NCBI GenBank assembly: GCA_025765615.1
Contig: JAIVFJ010000067.1
Location: forward strand, 186,001 to 250,000
Origin: Zopfochytrium polystomum
Lineage: Eukaryota; Chytridiomycota; Chytridiomycetes; Chytridiales; Chytridiaceae
DNA length: 64,000 nt
Direction of reading: 5' to 3'
Shown here piece by piece: positions 10,501-17,745 of the stretch; the stretch's first letter is position 1, and every line of letters begins with the position of its first letter. The notes below the pieces were generated by a model that worked only from the letters and a program-made list of their open reading frames with translations, searched no databases and was not told the DNA's origin. A program made the translations under genes and the position numbers.

Positions 10501-11225
10501 ACTTGAATCTTTGACTGTGGGTTCTGTGAACAAGAGTCATGGCCATGACTGTGAGCTCTATGAGCTCTACTTGAATCTTGACTGTGAACTGTGAACTGTG
10601 GAACTTGAGTCTTGGCTGGCTGTGAATCTTGAATCAAGGGCTTGAGAGCATGAGACTTGGGGGCTTGACTTGAGTTTTGGGTGACTGTTCCAATTGGTGG
10701 AGGTTGGACTTGACCAGTGACCCAATCAATGGCAGGGTTCTGGGCTTGCAGCCATGGTAATCCCAGGATGACAGAGAATGTGGGTGAGCCAAGATCCAAT
10801 ACTTCCAGATTGACCATGGATGGTGGAAAGTCTTGGATGTGGAGGTTTAGCTTGGTTTCATGGCTGATTTCCTTGAACAGAGCATGATTGGCAAAGTGGA
10901 CCTTGAGGGGTGTGGATTTCTTGATCGTAGGAATGGCACAAGACTTGGCAAGGGTGGCATCAATGATGTTGCAGGATGATCCAGAGTCTATAAGGGCCTT
11001 GGTTGTGATGGTTGACTTGGGTGAGAGTTGAATCTTGACATCCATGGTGAGTTGGTGGGGCTTGGAATCTGAGGTGTTTGTGGTGCTGGTGGTGGTGATG
11101 AAACAGGGGCAGCTTGGAGGAGGGTCCAGGGAATTGCCCCTCAGTGAGCCTGGACCTGGGAGTTTGGGTGCTTCTTCCTTGGGCAGTCCTTGACAGCATG
11201 CTCCTTGGAGCCACAGTAAAAACAC
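7506..11225 (-). CDS. pol: Chromovirus Pol: protease-RT-RNase H-integrase-chromodomain
   Basis: Polyprotein of the Ty3/gypsy chromovirus, open from just upstream of the gag stop to the LTR (about 1,240 codons). Visible in order: aspartic protease with ALIDSGSSCNIID (active-site D, about residues 80-95); reverse transcriptase with GGLRPCVDYRDLN, LVMPFGLTNAPAIFQ and the catalytic YLDDILVFS; RNase H with ETDASDYALGAVL and the C-terminal DALSRR; integrase with an HHCC zinc region (AGHPGEHKTYELV...CETCQRNK) and the D-D-E core seen as SMDFIVKLP, SDRGPQFRSQFW and HPQTDGQTERTNQ; and a C-terminal chromodomain (FEVEQILDAKWFG...VKWRGYSDADNTWEPESNL), which in this family directs integration to marked chromatin. 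The listed start is only where the frame opens; translation probably enters by -1 frameshifting near 11168 from gag. No inactivating change is visible. Confidence 0.93.
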   Translation of the reverse strand: MFLLWLQGACCQGLPKEEAPKLPGPGSLRGNSLDPPPSCPCFITTTSTTNTSDSKPHQLTMDVKIQLSPKSTITTKALIDSGSSCNIIDATLAKSCAIPTIKKSTPLKVHFANHALFKEISHETKLNLHIQDFPPSMVNLEVLDLGSPTFSVILGLPWLQAQNPAIDWVTGQVQPPPIGTVTQNSSQAPKSHALKPLIQDSQPAKTQVPQFTVHSQDSSRAHRAHSHGHDSCSQNPQSKIQVPQFTVHIQDSSSTAHSLCQEQNSQSKIQESQFPVKNSSPTAEEHRNLDPSDLLLASKLPKEYLPYADVFSKTKADLLPAQRPYDCEIPLKDETCSPPFKPLYHLSPPEAKALQEYIEEMLNKGFIQPSKSPAGAPIFFVKKKDGGLRPCVDYRDLNEMTVKNRYPLPLISELLDKLSHARIFSKIDLRGAYNLVRIKPQDQWKTAFRCKYGHFEYLVMPFGLTNAPAIFQGMMNDIFRDILDLFVIVYLDDILVFSSDTASHMGHVKTVLERLRQHHLYAKLEKCEFHKTSIEFLGFIVSDKGISMAPDKIQTILEWKAPNSIKDVQSFLGFCNFYRTFIANYSAIAKPLTDLTKKTTKFEWTPAAEQAWLALKTATTSAPLLKHVDPLLPFTLETDASDYALGAVLSQPSSQDPSAPLHPVAYYSRKLNSAECNYTVHDKELLAIVEAFKFWRHYLAGSKNISVYSDHKNLTFFRARRLLKQRHARWAELLSEYDFKLCYSPGHLNTVADALSRRTDLAPEGGDGFTPPSKTHLSLLPDSVWAYAISKDPKPHKIQISQEEEKLEILKTRHDAATAGHPGEHKTYELVSRDFYWPGMRKYIKNYVSSCETCQRNKSSRHKPYGLLEPLPIAISPWSSISMDFIVKLPPSHGFDSILVVICRRTKLAHFIPCTENIDAQGTADLFLQHIFRLHGLPQSIVSDRGPQFRSQFWKALTAALGIKSQLSTAYHPQTDGQTERTNQTLEQYLRCYVSYQQDDWPTLLPLAEFALNNSLHSSTQLSPFFATYGFNPRGDLLGQETLSNVQAPAAASHLHKLKIINSFLDSTLKQAQEDASRFANTHRMDHDLAVGQQVWLLRKNLQTKRPSPKLDNLKLGPFKILEQINPVTFKLDLPASMKIHPVFHVSLLEKFVANSIPGRVVPPPPPVEVEGEEEFEVEQILDAKWFGRTLKFLVKWRGYSDADNTWEPESNLTHCQDLLLEFKTRYPTKLQKRPKRGR
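11106..11168 (-). promoter_or_regulatory. Programmed -1 ribosomal frameshift signal (CCCAAAC + H-type pseudoknot)
   Basis: In the gag frame the codons CAC CCA AAC present the canonical slippery heptamer C CCA AAC (11168-11162). Five nucleotides later starts stem 1, GGTCCAGG (11156-11149), pairing perfectly with CCTGGACC (11130-11123). Inside its loop GGGGCA (11140-11135) can pair with TGCCCC (11111-11106) as stem 2, giving an H-type pseudoknot. The gag stop TGA (11143-11141) lies in loop 1. Gag and Pol frames differ by exactly -1. The arrangement matches known -1 signals of retroelements; activity itself is inferred. Confidence 0.8.
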
Positions 11226-12064
11226 AGTCCCTGCTGGGCCCTCCTTGTTTTCTCCTCTTGGCTCAGAGGACCCTTAGGAAGTGTCCCAACTGCATCCACT
11301 TGCATGGGTTCAGGAACTGTAAGAGCTTGAGGAACTGGGGTAGGTCTTGATGTAGTTCCTACTTGTCTTTGCTTCAGCCTCTTGGAGTAGAGTCTGTTGT
11401 CAATCTTGATGGCAAGGAGAATGTACTCTTCCAAGGTCTCAGGGATGTGCAGAGACTGGGAGAGCATGTCTTGGATAGACTCATGGAGACCATCATGGTA
11501 CAGCTCCATCAGAGCTGCATCATTGTATCCAGAGTCTCTGGCTAGTTGCTTGAATTGGTTGGTGTAGGCCACACAAGATTGCTTTCCTTGCTTGATATGC
11601 TTGAGCTTGGATCTTGCTGTCCAAGATGCGTAGGGGTCACCAAAGGTAGCTTCCAGCCCCTCCCAGAGCTCTTGCAGGGTGGTGGGTGTGCTTGGGAGAG
11701 ATCTGTACCATGATTGAGCTTGACCAGACAGGAGGGTGCTTGTGAAAAGAACCTTGACTTGCTCACTGGGAAATCTTGAAGGTTGGAGAAGGATGACATT
11801 CTCCACAGTGGCCATGAAGTTCCTAAGGTCTTTGGCCAGCCCAGTGAACTTGTCAGGGCTGGGAACCTTGGGCTCTCTTGCTTGGTTGGCTTGAGGCAGG
11901 GGAAGAGCTTGATGTTCTTGTTGGTGAAGTTGTTGTTGAAGCTGGTGCTGCTGGTGAAGGACTTGTTCTTGAAGTTGGTGTGTCTGTCTTGAGAGGGCTT
12001 GTAATTGGTCCATCAAGGCTTGGAAGGCAGTTGCATCAGGGAAGGTGTTGTTTGGGTCAGACAT
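11141..12064 (-). CDS. gag: Chromovirus Gag (307 aa)
   Basis: Capsid/nucleocapsid protein of the Ty3-type element. The start MSDPNNTFPDATAFQALMDQ lies 40 bp after the 5' LTR. A Gln/His-rich coiled stretch (about residues 20-55) precedes a typical retrotransposon gag capsid region (FMATVENVILLQP...FTSTLLSGQAQSWYRSL...FKQLARDSGYND). The protein ends with one CCHC zinc knuckle, CFYCGSKEHAVKDC (about residues 282-295), the RNA-binding motif. The stop sits within the frameshift pseudoknot, so most ribosomes should make Gag alone and a minority Gag-Pol. A truncated paralogous gag start is at 42663-43067. Intact and in the usual size range. Confidence 0.93.
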   Translation of the reverse strand: MSDPNNTFPDATAFQALMDQLQALSRQTHQLQEQVLHQQHQLQQQLHQQEHQALPLPQANQAREPKVPSPDKFTGLAKDLRNFMATVENVILLQPSRFPSEQVKVLFTSTLLSGQAQSWYRSLPSTPTTLQELWEGLEATFGDPYASWTARSKLKHIKQGKQSCVAYTNQFKQLARDSGYNDAALMELYHDGLHESIQDMLSQSLHIPETLEEYILLAIKIDNRLYSKRLKQRQVGTTSRPTPVPQALTVPEPMQVDAVGTLPKGPLSQEEKTRRAQQGLCFYCGSKEHAVKDCPRKKHPNSQVQAH

Positions 12065-12091
12065 GATGGCAGAGAGTAGTGGGAGAGGGTG

Positions 12092-12102
12092 AAGTGAATT
12101 AT
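12092..12102 (-). promoter_or_regulatory. Self-priming-type primer-binding site
   Basis: Two nucleotides after the 5' LTR, the transcript reads ATAATTCACTT. This is perfectly complementary over 11 nt to AAGTGAATTAT inside the LTR (12185-12175), which lies about 30 nt downstream of the LTR TATA box, where the transcript should start. A 5'-end fold-back onto an 11-nt site is the self-priming mechanism established for Tf1/sushi-type chromoviruses. No 3'-TGG-type tRNA complement is evident here. Confidence 0.7.
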
Positions 12103-12104
12103 GA

Positions 12105-12457
12105 TGTCAGGAACAGGGCAGGACAGGACAAGGCAGACAAGGAACTGAGAGGAGTGATGATTGTATTGGAAACAATAATTCACTTGAGGGATGGGACAGG
12201 TCCCCCCATCCCCCTTTTATACCTTTTGAGAGTGTTCCTGTCAAGACTCCAAGAAAGTTCCAGAAAGAGCAATTAGTAATACAATGATACCAATGATACC
12301 AATGACAACAAGACAAGTCAGGAAAGCAAAGAAGGTTCCAGAAGGTTCCACAAGGTTCCATGAAGGAATGTTCTAGAAGGTTCCAGAAGGTTCCAGAAGG
12401 TTCCATGAAGGAATGTTCTAGAAGGTTCCAGAGGTTTCCAGAGGGTGATTCATAACA
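12105..12457 (-). repeat. Chromovirus 5' LTR (LTR-C, 353 bp)
   Basis: Ends are TG...CA in element orientation. U3 holds a dense array of GAAnnTTC units (about 12331-12433). A TATA box (TATAAAA, complement of 12215-12221) follows, then the presumed transcript start at AAGTGAATTAT (12185-12175). Compared with the 308-313-bp LTRs at 43108 and 17433, the repeated GGTTCC/GAATGTTC block is expanded by one unit of about 40 bp. Confidence 0.95.
12331..12433 (-). promoter_or_regulatory. Heat-shock-element-like array in the LTR U3
   Basis: The block consists largely of alternating GAA and TTC triplets spaced by two bases, the nGAAnnTTCn pattern bound by heat-shock factor trimers. The longest run, 12366-12403, contains eight consecutive units. 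Shorter four-unit runs flank it, and three units already bind HSF in known promoters. It lies about 110-210 bp upstream of the TATA box. The same array is in the 3' LTR (about 7379-7480) and, shorter, in the other LTR-C copies. Confidence 0.7.
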
Positions 12458-12462
12458 GGAGA

Positions 12463-12640
12463 TGTGTGTTTGTGGGTGGTCCTTCTCCCCAACTTGGAGA
12501 GAAAGAGAAAAACTCTGGTATGAATTATTGATACATTATGATGATAATACACACTACAATAGCTGCTACGCAAGTGTGACTGGCACAGGGCAAAAACCTC
12601 TCCTATATTATCTGCTTGAGCAGAGAAGGGGGAATACTAT
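12463..12640 (-). repeat. LTR-A in inverse orientation, right part (after chromovirus insertion)
   Basis: It continues the LTR-A homology interrupted at 7153: the GGTGGTCCTTCTCCCCAACTTGG block, the GAATTATTGATAC block, and CTCCTATATTATCTGCTTGAG. After about 12640 the match dissolves, and a second short LTR-A-like piece (ACTACAATAGCTGCCACGCA) recurs at about 12702-12750, suggesting a local rearrangement. Confidence 0.7.
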
Positions 12641-12776
12641 TTACAGTGGGTTTCTGTTTCACAATATACTTGTGGCTTGCACTCCCCATGCGCATCATGT
12701 CGAACTACAATAGCTGCCACGCAAGCGTGACTTGGCACAGGGCAAAAACCGTTGACGCCTGCTACGTGTCTGCTCA

Positions 12777-13103
12777 GGAGGCCTGCTGGATTGCAACCTG
12801 ACAGATGGACTCAGCAATGGGACACGCCTCATCCTTTGCCAAGTCTGCCCCAGTGTGCTGCTCTGTGAAGTTGTTGTGGGCAGCAGGAAAGGAGAGAAAG
12901 TCCTCCTTCCCCAAATCTCTTTGGAGCCCAGTGATCCAGGATTTCCCTTTGAGCTCACCAGAAAGTAATTTCCAGTTTGACCTGCCTTTGCAATGTCCAT
13001 CAACAAGTCCCAAGCCCAGACTTTGAAAAAGGTTGGACTGGATATGTGGGAAGATGTGTTTGCAAATGGACAGTCTCATGTTGCTTTTCAAGAGTGACCC
13101 AGC
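12777..13103 (+). pseudogene. Helitron/Pif1-type helicase C-terminal remnant
   Basis: Translation on the plus strand gives GLLDCNLTDGLSNGTRLILC, then a segment ending in DPGFPFELTRK, a stop (TAA), then FPV-stop-PAFAMSINKSQAQTLKKVGLD...VFANGQSHVAFQE and a further stop. This is the C-terminus of Pif1-family helicases carried by Helitrons ('GLCNGTRL', 'FAMTINKSQGQT', 'VA.SR'). The key SQG is changed to SQA, and three in-frame stops are present, so it is dead. The Rep/HUH part was not found in the window. Confidence 0.75.
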
Positions 13104-13488
13104 AGATCTTATAATAACTGCAAAACACAATTCAGAAAAAAGGGGACCAACTATAAGAAATGTGGTTTACAAGGAGTTGGTGGATCATCTGAGGTTTTAA
13201 CTCAGTCTATGCTGCTTCTCACTCTTTATGCAACCTTTTTGCTAAAACAAAATTTTCCCTCTTTCCTTTTTCTTTTTTTTTTTTGGAAGGACTGTCAACA
13301 GGCATTCTCTGTACGGTTTGAAGATAACATCCACATTTATCTTCGACGATTGCATATATCCTTGCAGTTGACCTTATCTAGGCGCCAGGCGCAGCGGACG
13401 AATAGGCTCGTGCCAATAAATTGTCTTTATTCTGGTCTTCCTCTACTACTAGCTCCCAAGACGTGGCTGCCGGCGCTCGATCATTTCA
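13104..13488. other. Intergenic, 3' of the Mpe1-like gene
   Basis: A T-rich run (about 13256-13284) and short ORFs only. It is the downstream flank of the convergent-facing Mpe1-like gene and of the Helitron relic; no gene is supported. Confidence 0.5.
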
Positions 13489-16030
13489 TTACCCAACTTT
13501 ACGATTTTTTGAGCTTTCGGTCACATCAATCACATCCGTCTCCCGCGTCACCCTTTTTCGAGAGGGTAGGTCCGTGGGCCCATAACCAGAATGAACCGGA
13601 CCCCCAGCACCATTCATTATGACACCACCAGGTGTTCCGACACCCAAGGCAGCTCCTCCCATCATCTGCATCATTGGTCTCCCCACCCCACCCATCATGA
13701 CGTTCGCCCCTCCACTGCGCCCGAAATGCACGCCGCTAACTGGGGCTGCGACACCACCCATCATGAACCCGGCATTTCCGTATGGTTGCATTCGTTGCCC
13801 CATGCCGCCACTTCCCGGGAAGAAGGCTCCGCCGCCAACACCACCAGTAAAGCCACCAAGCCCTCCATTCATTCCTCCGCCTGACATCCGTGCCATCATC
13901 TGTTGTTGCTGAGGATGCCACCGAACATCAATTCCAGCTGGGAAGGCTGGCATTGAATTCATCTGCATGCCAATCCCACTTCCATGTGCAAAAGGCGTCT
14001 GTGTGTGCACCCTCTGCTGCTGCGGTTGCGACGAGTGCTGAGAGGACGATGGCTCCAGAATCCGGAAAGCGCGACTTCCGTTCGACCGAGCTGTTGATGT
14101 AATATCACCTCCTGCAACCGGAATAGAGCGGGGGCCGCTCGAAGTAATCGGACTCGCCACTCGCAGGCTGGGGCCCGAGGACGGTGATAGTGTTTGCTGA
14201 TGCTGCTGCTGTTGCTGCTGCTGCTGTTTTTGCTGATTTGCCCCGCCTTTTTCCTTTTCCGTTGGCTGGTTGAAAAGTTCCAAGAGTTTTGCCTCGATAT
14301 TCTTTCGCAGTTCATCATCCGGAACAAGGCCATCCAAAGTCAGACTCTTTTTGCACTTTGGGCACGTGTCGTCATTTTCGTTCAATTTTTCACGGATACC
14401 TGCAAATGAATCAGCAATGAAGCGGCGGGTTGAAGAAAGTATAAACTAACATTCTTCGCAGAACTTTGAGCCACAACACGACGCAGTTACTGCGCCCTTC
14501 ATGTTTCCATGACAGATTGGGCACTCGAACGAAGGATCCAGGACTGGAGCGGAGTCGTACATATCACCAAAAGCAAATTTAGCCTTCGACGTCTTCTCAG
14601 AAACTTTCGACCAGGCAGCCCTTCGTAAGAAAACGATTTGGAAGCGTTAAGAGTCGCTTGTTGGGTATTCATGTATAACCTGTTGGGTTGAACCACGACA
14701 AGCTCGCCATCTGGTGTGACCATAACGCCAGCCGAGGCTGCAGCTTGCAAGCGATCCACGTCCGAAGCCGCTCCGTCAAGTGGCACAGCTTTTAGGAAAC
14801 TCTTTGGTATACCAGTTGTGGGTTTCGGTCTTGGTCGATCAAAGACAGGGTCACCAATTGTGGGGCATTGATTCTTGTAGTGGCCTTGAGGATAAGAAAT
14901 TTGGATATTGACCATTAGGTGTGAAATCAAGATGCAAGTGGAGGGAAATTAACCTTTCTTTAAGCAACGATGGCAAACGTAATCGGGCGGGGGTGGTCTG
15001 TTCGAGAGGAACCCTGGCCCACCATGATGCCCACCCTCACCACCAAATCCACCACGGCGAAAGCCTCCTCCATTCCACGGTCGCGGACCAGGTCGTCTTT
15101 TTAAACGAAGGTGGTTAAGAGGACAAAGGGTGGGGGGGTTAAATCAAGTCCTCAACTGTTTCATTTCCTCTTCCCATTGCTGGCTCTCAGTAGCCAACAT
15201 GGCTTCAATCTTTTGGTCCTCCGTCATCCCTTCCAAATCTACTGCGGAGACTGCTGGCGCTGGATTGGCTGGCGACAAAGAAGATCCCTCTAATGTGGTA
15301 GCTCCGGACTGGAACGGTGCGTGTCCACCATACCCCCGTGGGGTGGGTCGTCCTCCCTGAAAACCACCTCGCCCTCCTGAATAAGGCCGGCCAGTAGTTC
15401 CAATGGTCTGGCCAGTGGAACTACCTGGCGCCGAAGACGAAGCGCTGGGCTGTGCAGATAGCCCAAGATATAATTGAGCGTTACCACGTCCGCTCTTCTT
15501 GGCAGGATTTCTTTGCACTAGAATAGATGTGTTCCGTGGTATCATGGCTGCATCATCGGTGTATTCTGCACGTTAATTGCACGTAGCAGAGTACGTAATG
15601 TGAAATGAAATGGAAGTTTACGTCAAAAGGCAGGAAAAGTAGCTCGTCGAATGCAAGACTCGATGGAAAGAAACTTTTTTCGTATCCACCAGGCCGTTCA
15701 AACGTACCCTCGTTCGATTGAGCATTGAAAATGGCCAGGTCGAAGTCTGTTCCCTTCCCTAACTTCTTGTTAACCATGATTTCTCGCTTCAGATCGAAAA
15801 CAGAAATGCTAAGCCCATCAAAGACGGCTTTGTCGAAGTCTTTGGCAGACCGAAACTTGTAGAAGACGACTGACTGGGTTCAGCAAGAAGCGGGGAGGCA
15901 GATGTGAATTCAGTGAATTCGATAGCAACACCGAAATTAAGCGATCGTGCTTTTTGATTCGAACGTCACCGTTTGAAAAATACGGAGGGAAGAGGTTGGG
16001 GAAAGATAACATCCAGAAAGACCTCACCAT
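13489..16030 (-). CDS. RBBP6/Mpe1-family protein: DWNN + CCHC zinc knuckle + RING (about 668 aa)
   Basis: Subunit type of the nuclear cleavage-and-polyadenylation machinery (Mpe1 in yeast, RBBP6 in animals), acting in mRNA 3'-end formation; the RING can act in ubiquitin transfer. Seven exons fit in frame: 16030-16028, 15873-15708, 15565-15157, 15096-14954, 14884-14680, 14620-14451, 14399-13489. Exon 1 encodes only the initiator Met. The DWNN ubiquitin-like domain spans residues 1 to about 75 (SVVFYKFRSAKDFD, DLKREIM, IFNAQSNEEYTDD, IPRNTSILVQR). A Gly/Arg-rich linker is followed by the knuckle CHRCLKKGHYKNQC, then a RING-type C-C-C-C-C-C-C-C finger starting CPIC and ending CPKC. The tail is low-complexity, with a poly-Gln run and Gly/Met-rich repeats, ending near the acidic ETDVIDVTES. 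The exon 3 donor (GTTGAG) is the weakest; the others are standard GT-AG. Confidence 0.9.
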
Positions 16031-16039
16031 AGCGAAGCG

Positions 16040-16584
16040 ATGATGTTTATTGAGACAACCAAACAGCAAAATCCTACACTTCCTCCAACAGAGCGAACCG
16101 TTCAGCTAATTGAAGAGAGGTCGACGATGATCGATCGGCAGAGCCGAAAGATGCCGCTGGGGTCGTGTGGTTCACTGAAATCAAACAAGGGCGGGAAGGG
16201 AAGGCAGGGAGGGCGCCTCGGTGATGAGATGCCCACAGCAGGTGTGCGGTTTGACGAAAAACAAAGAAAAACGACTGTTGGCGAGGTGGTTCAAGGTTCG
16301 AGTTTCCCACCCCCCAAGAAACTCTTTCTCGAACCGGGCGACTGCGCCGACAAAGAAGGTGAATGTTTTGGTATCCTCATGAACAATCTGATTTTTAAGA
16401 GGCCGTTTCAAGTAGAAATAGCGGAAAATTTAGAGTGGAAAGAAAACCTTTGATTGGCTGAAAACTGAATGGAGGAAACATTTCCGCAATTCTGCTCCCT
16501 TTCCAAATTTCATGCCGGCATTCAATTGGCTGATTCAACCTGTGACAAGGCTGTTTTTTTGCATTAAAAACAAATGCCCCCCCA
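16040..16584. other. Upstream flank of the Mpe1-like gene
   Basis: A plus-strand ORF of 137 codons (16040-16453) lacks domain features and overlaps the promoter side of the Mpe1-like gene, so I do not call it. A poly-C/A stretch follows. Nothing else is supported. Confidence 0.4.
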
Positions 16585-17260
16585 CACCGAAACGTTGATC
16601 GAACGAAGAACCAACAGCCGAGCAAACGATCTAACGAACAATCGAACCATCGAGCGAACGGCACAGGGGTCAGAGCATCCTGTAAGACCCGAGAGCAACT
16701 CCTACCCTGCATGATGAGCTCCCCTCCCCCATCGATTGGTTCCCCACCCCCACTCCCACTCTCTCGCTGGATTAGAAAATAGCAACGGCACTAACCCCCG
16801 CGGGTGATAGATTTTTTGCTTCTCTGGTTCTGATCAAGGTCGCCGCATCGTCCAGATTCTCCAGAGTACGACCATCCGAGGGGACGGTTCAAGTGCGTCG
16901 CCCCTTTCTTCTAATTTGTGAATATTGAGTTTCTCCGCACCAATCAAACAATTTCTTTCCCCCTTTTTGTCGCCCTCCGCGAGGGGACCACGTGAGGTCA
17001 CTTTTTTGATATTTCGCCAAACCAAAAAATGAAAAAAAAAATTTATTTTGACTATTGAAAAAGGCGACGCACTTGAACCGTCCTCTGATAACCTTGCGCC
17101 TGTGGTGGGATGGCTCTTCCAAGAAAACAAAGGCGAGACGTGTAACCACAATTTTGCGCCAAAATGAAACCATTCAACATATCACCGTGATAGTTCCAAC
17201 CAACCCTCCATTTCCCCACGTCGACATACTTCATCCGGCTAACGTTGGTCCAGATCAGGG
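16585..17260 (+). repeat. Dispersed repeat F, copy 1
   Basis: It shares long blocks with 19576-20082: the ATCGAGCGAACGGCACAGGG segment, CATCCTGTAAGACCCGAGAG, CCCCCGCGGG, CTGGTTCTGATCAAGGTCGC, and the end near CATACTTCATCC. Copy 1 is longer because a small TIR element (16882-17083) is inserted. No coding capacity is visible. Two TTAGGG-type units (GGGTTAGGGTTA) lie just past its end at about 17258. Its class is unknown. Confidence 0.75.
16882..17083. mobile_element. MITE-like element with perfect 21-bp terminal inverted repeats
   Basis: The sequence GGACGGTTCAAGTGCGTCGC+C at 16882-16902 recurs as its exact reverse complement at 17063-17083. The 202-bp element interrupts repeat F copy 1, and the corresponding site in copy 2 (about 19877-19886, ACGATCTGATAACC) lacks it, giving an empty-site comparison. 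It is too short to code for a transposase, so it would depend on one elsewhere. The exact target duplication cannot be fixed because a few bases at each junction differ. Confidence 0.7.
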
Positions 17261-17432
17261 TTAGGGTTATTTTCTCGAATAAGACTCAGATCCCCTGTGA
17301 GCAGCGGGTTGGGACTCGTAGTATCACATGGCATACAATGAAGATGGGACACTTGATTATGATAGTTTGGGCAGGATTCCTGACCCAAAAGCTTGACATT
17401 GGTGCAACTGGCGTCTCTCTATAGAGCCAGGG

Positions 17433-17745
17433 TGTTATGAATCACCCTCTGGAAACCTCTGGAACCTTCTAGAACATTCCTTCATGGAACCTTGTGGAAC
17501 CTTCTGGAACCTTCTTTGCTTTCCTGACTTGTCTTGTTGTCATTGGTATCATTGGTATCATTGTATTACTAATTGCTCTTTCTGGAACTTTCTTTGAGTC
17601 TTGACAAGGAAGACTCTCAAAAGGTATAAAAGGGGGATGGGGGATCTGTCCCATTCCTCAAGTGAATTATTGTTTCCAATACAATCATCACTCCTCTCAG
17701 TTCCTTCTCTGCTTTGCCTTGCCTTGTCCTGCCATGTTCCTGACA
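17433..17745 (+). repeat. Solo chromovirus LTR (LTR-C, 313 bp)
   Basis: It begins TGTTATGAATCACCC and ends TTCCTGACA. It carries the GAAnnTTC array, the TATA box GTATAAAAGG and the AAGTGAATTAT start motif, all in plus orientation. Flanks (CAGGG and CCTGC) do not match, so no TSD. It is fused directly to the inner part of an E element, pointing to recombination rather than a simple solo insertion. Confidence 0.85.

Larger units (their letters stand above)
7149..12462 (-). mobile_element. Complete Ty3/gypsy chromovirus with near-identical LTRs and 5-bp TSD
   Basis: The element spans 7154-12457 and is flanked by the direct repeat GGAGA (7149-7153 and 12458-12462). Its two LTRs (352 and 353 bp) differ, as far as I can see, only by one C in a C-run. 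Gag and pol reading frames are open, and every catalytic motif expected in pol is present. The order is 5' LTR, primer site, gag, frameshift signal, protease, RT, RNase H, integrase, chromodomain, 3' LTR. It sits inside an inverted LTR-A copy. The near-identity of the LTRs and the intact frames indicate a recent insertion, possibly still mobile. A second, truncated copy is at 42663-43415, a solo LTR at 17433, and a 49-bp LTR scrap at 25577. Confidence 0.95.

Noticed and set aside
13591..13912. Plus-strand Pro/His-rich ORFs opposite the Mpe1-like C-terminus
   Set aside because: Antisense shadow of the Gly/Met-rich low-complexity tail.
17258..17272. Two TTAGGG-type units, possible interstitial telomere
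   Set aside because: Only two units; too short to support a telomeric origin.
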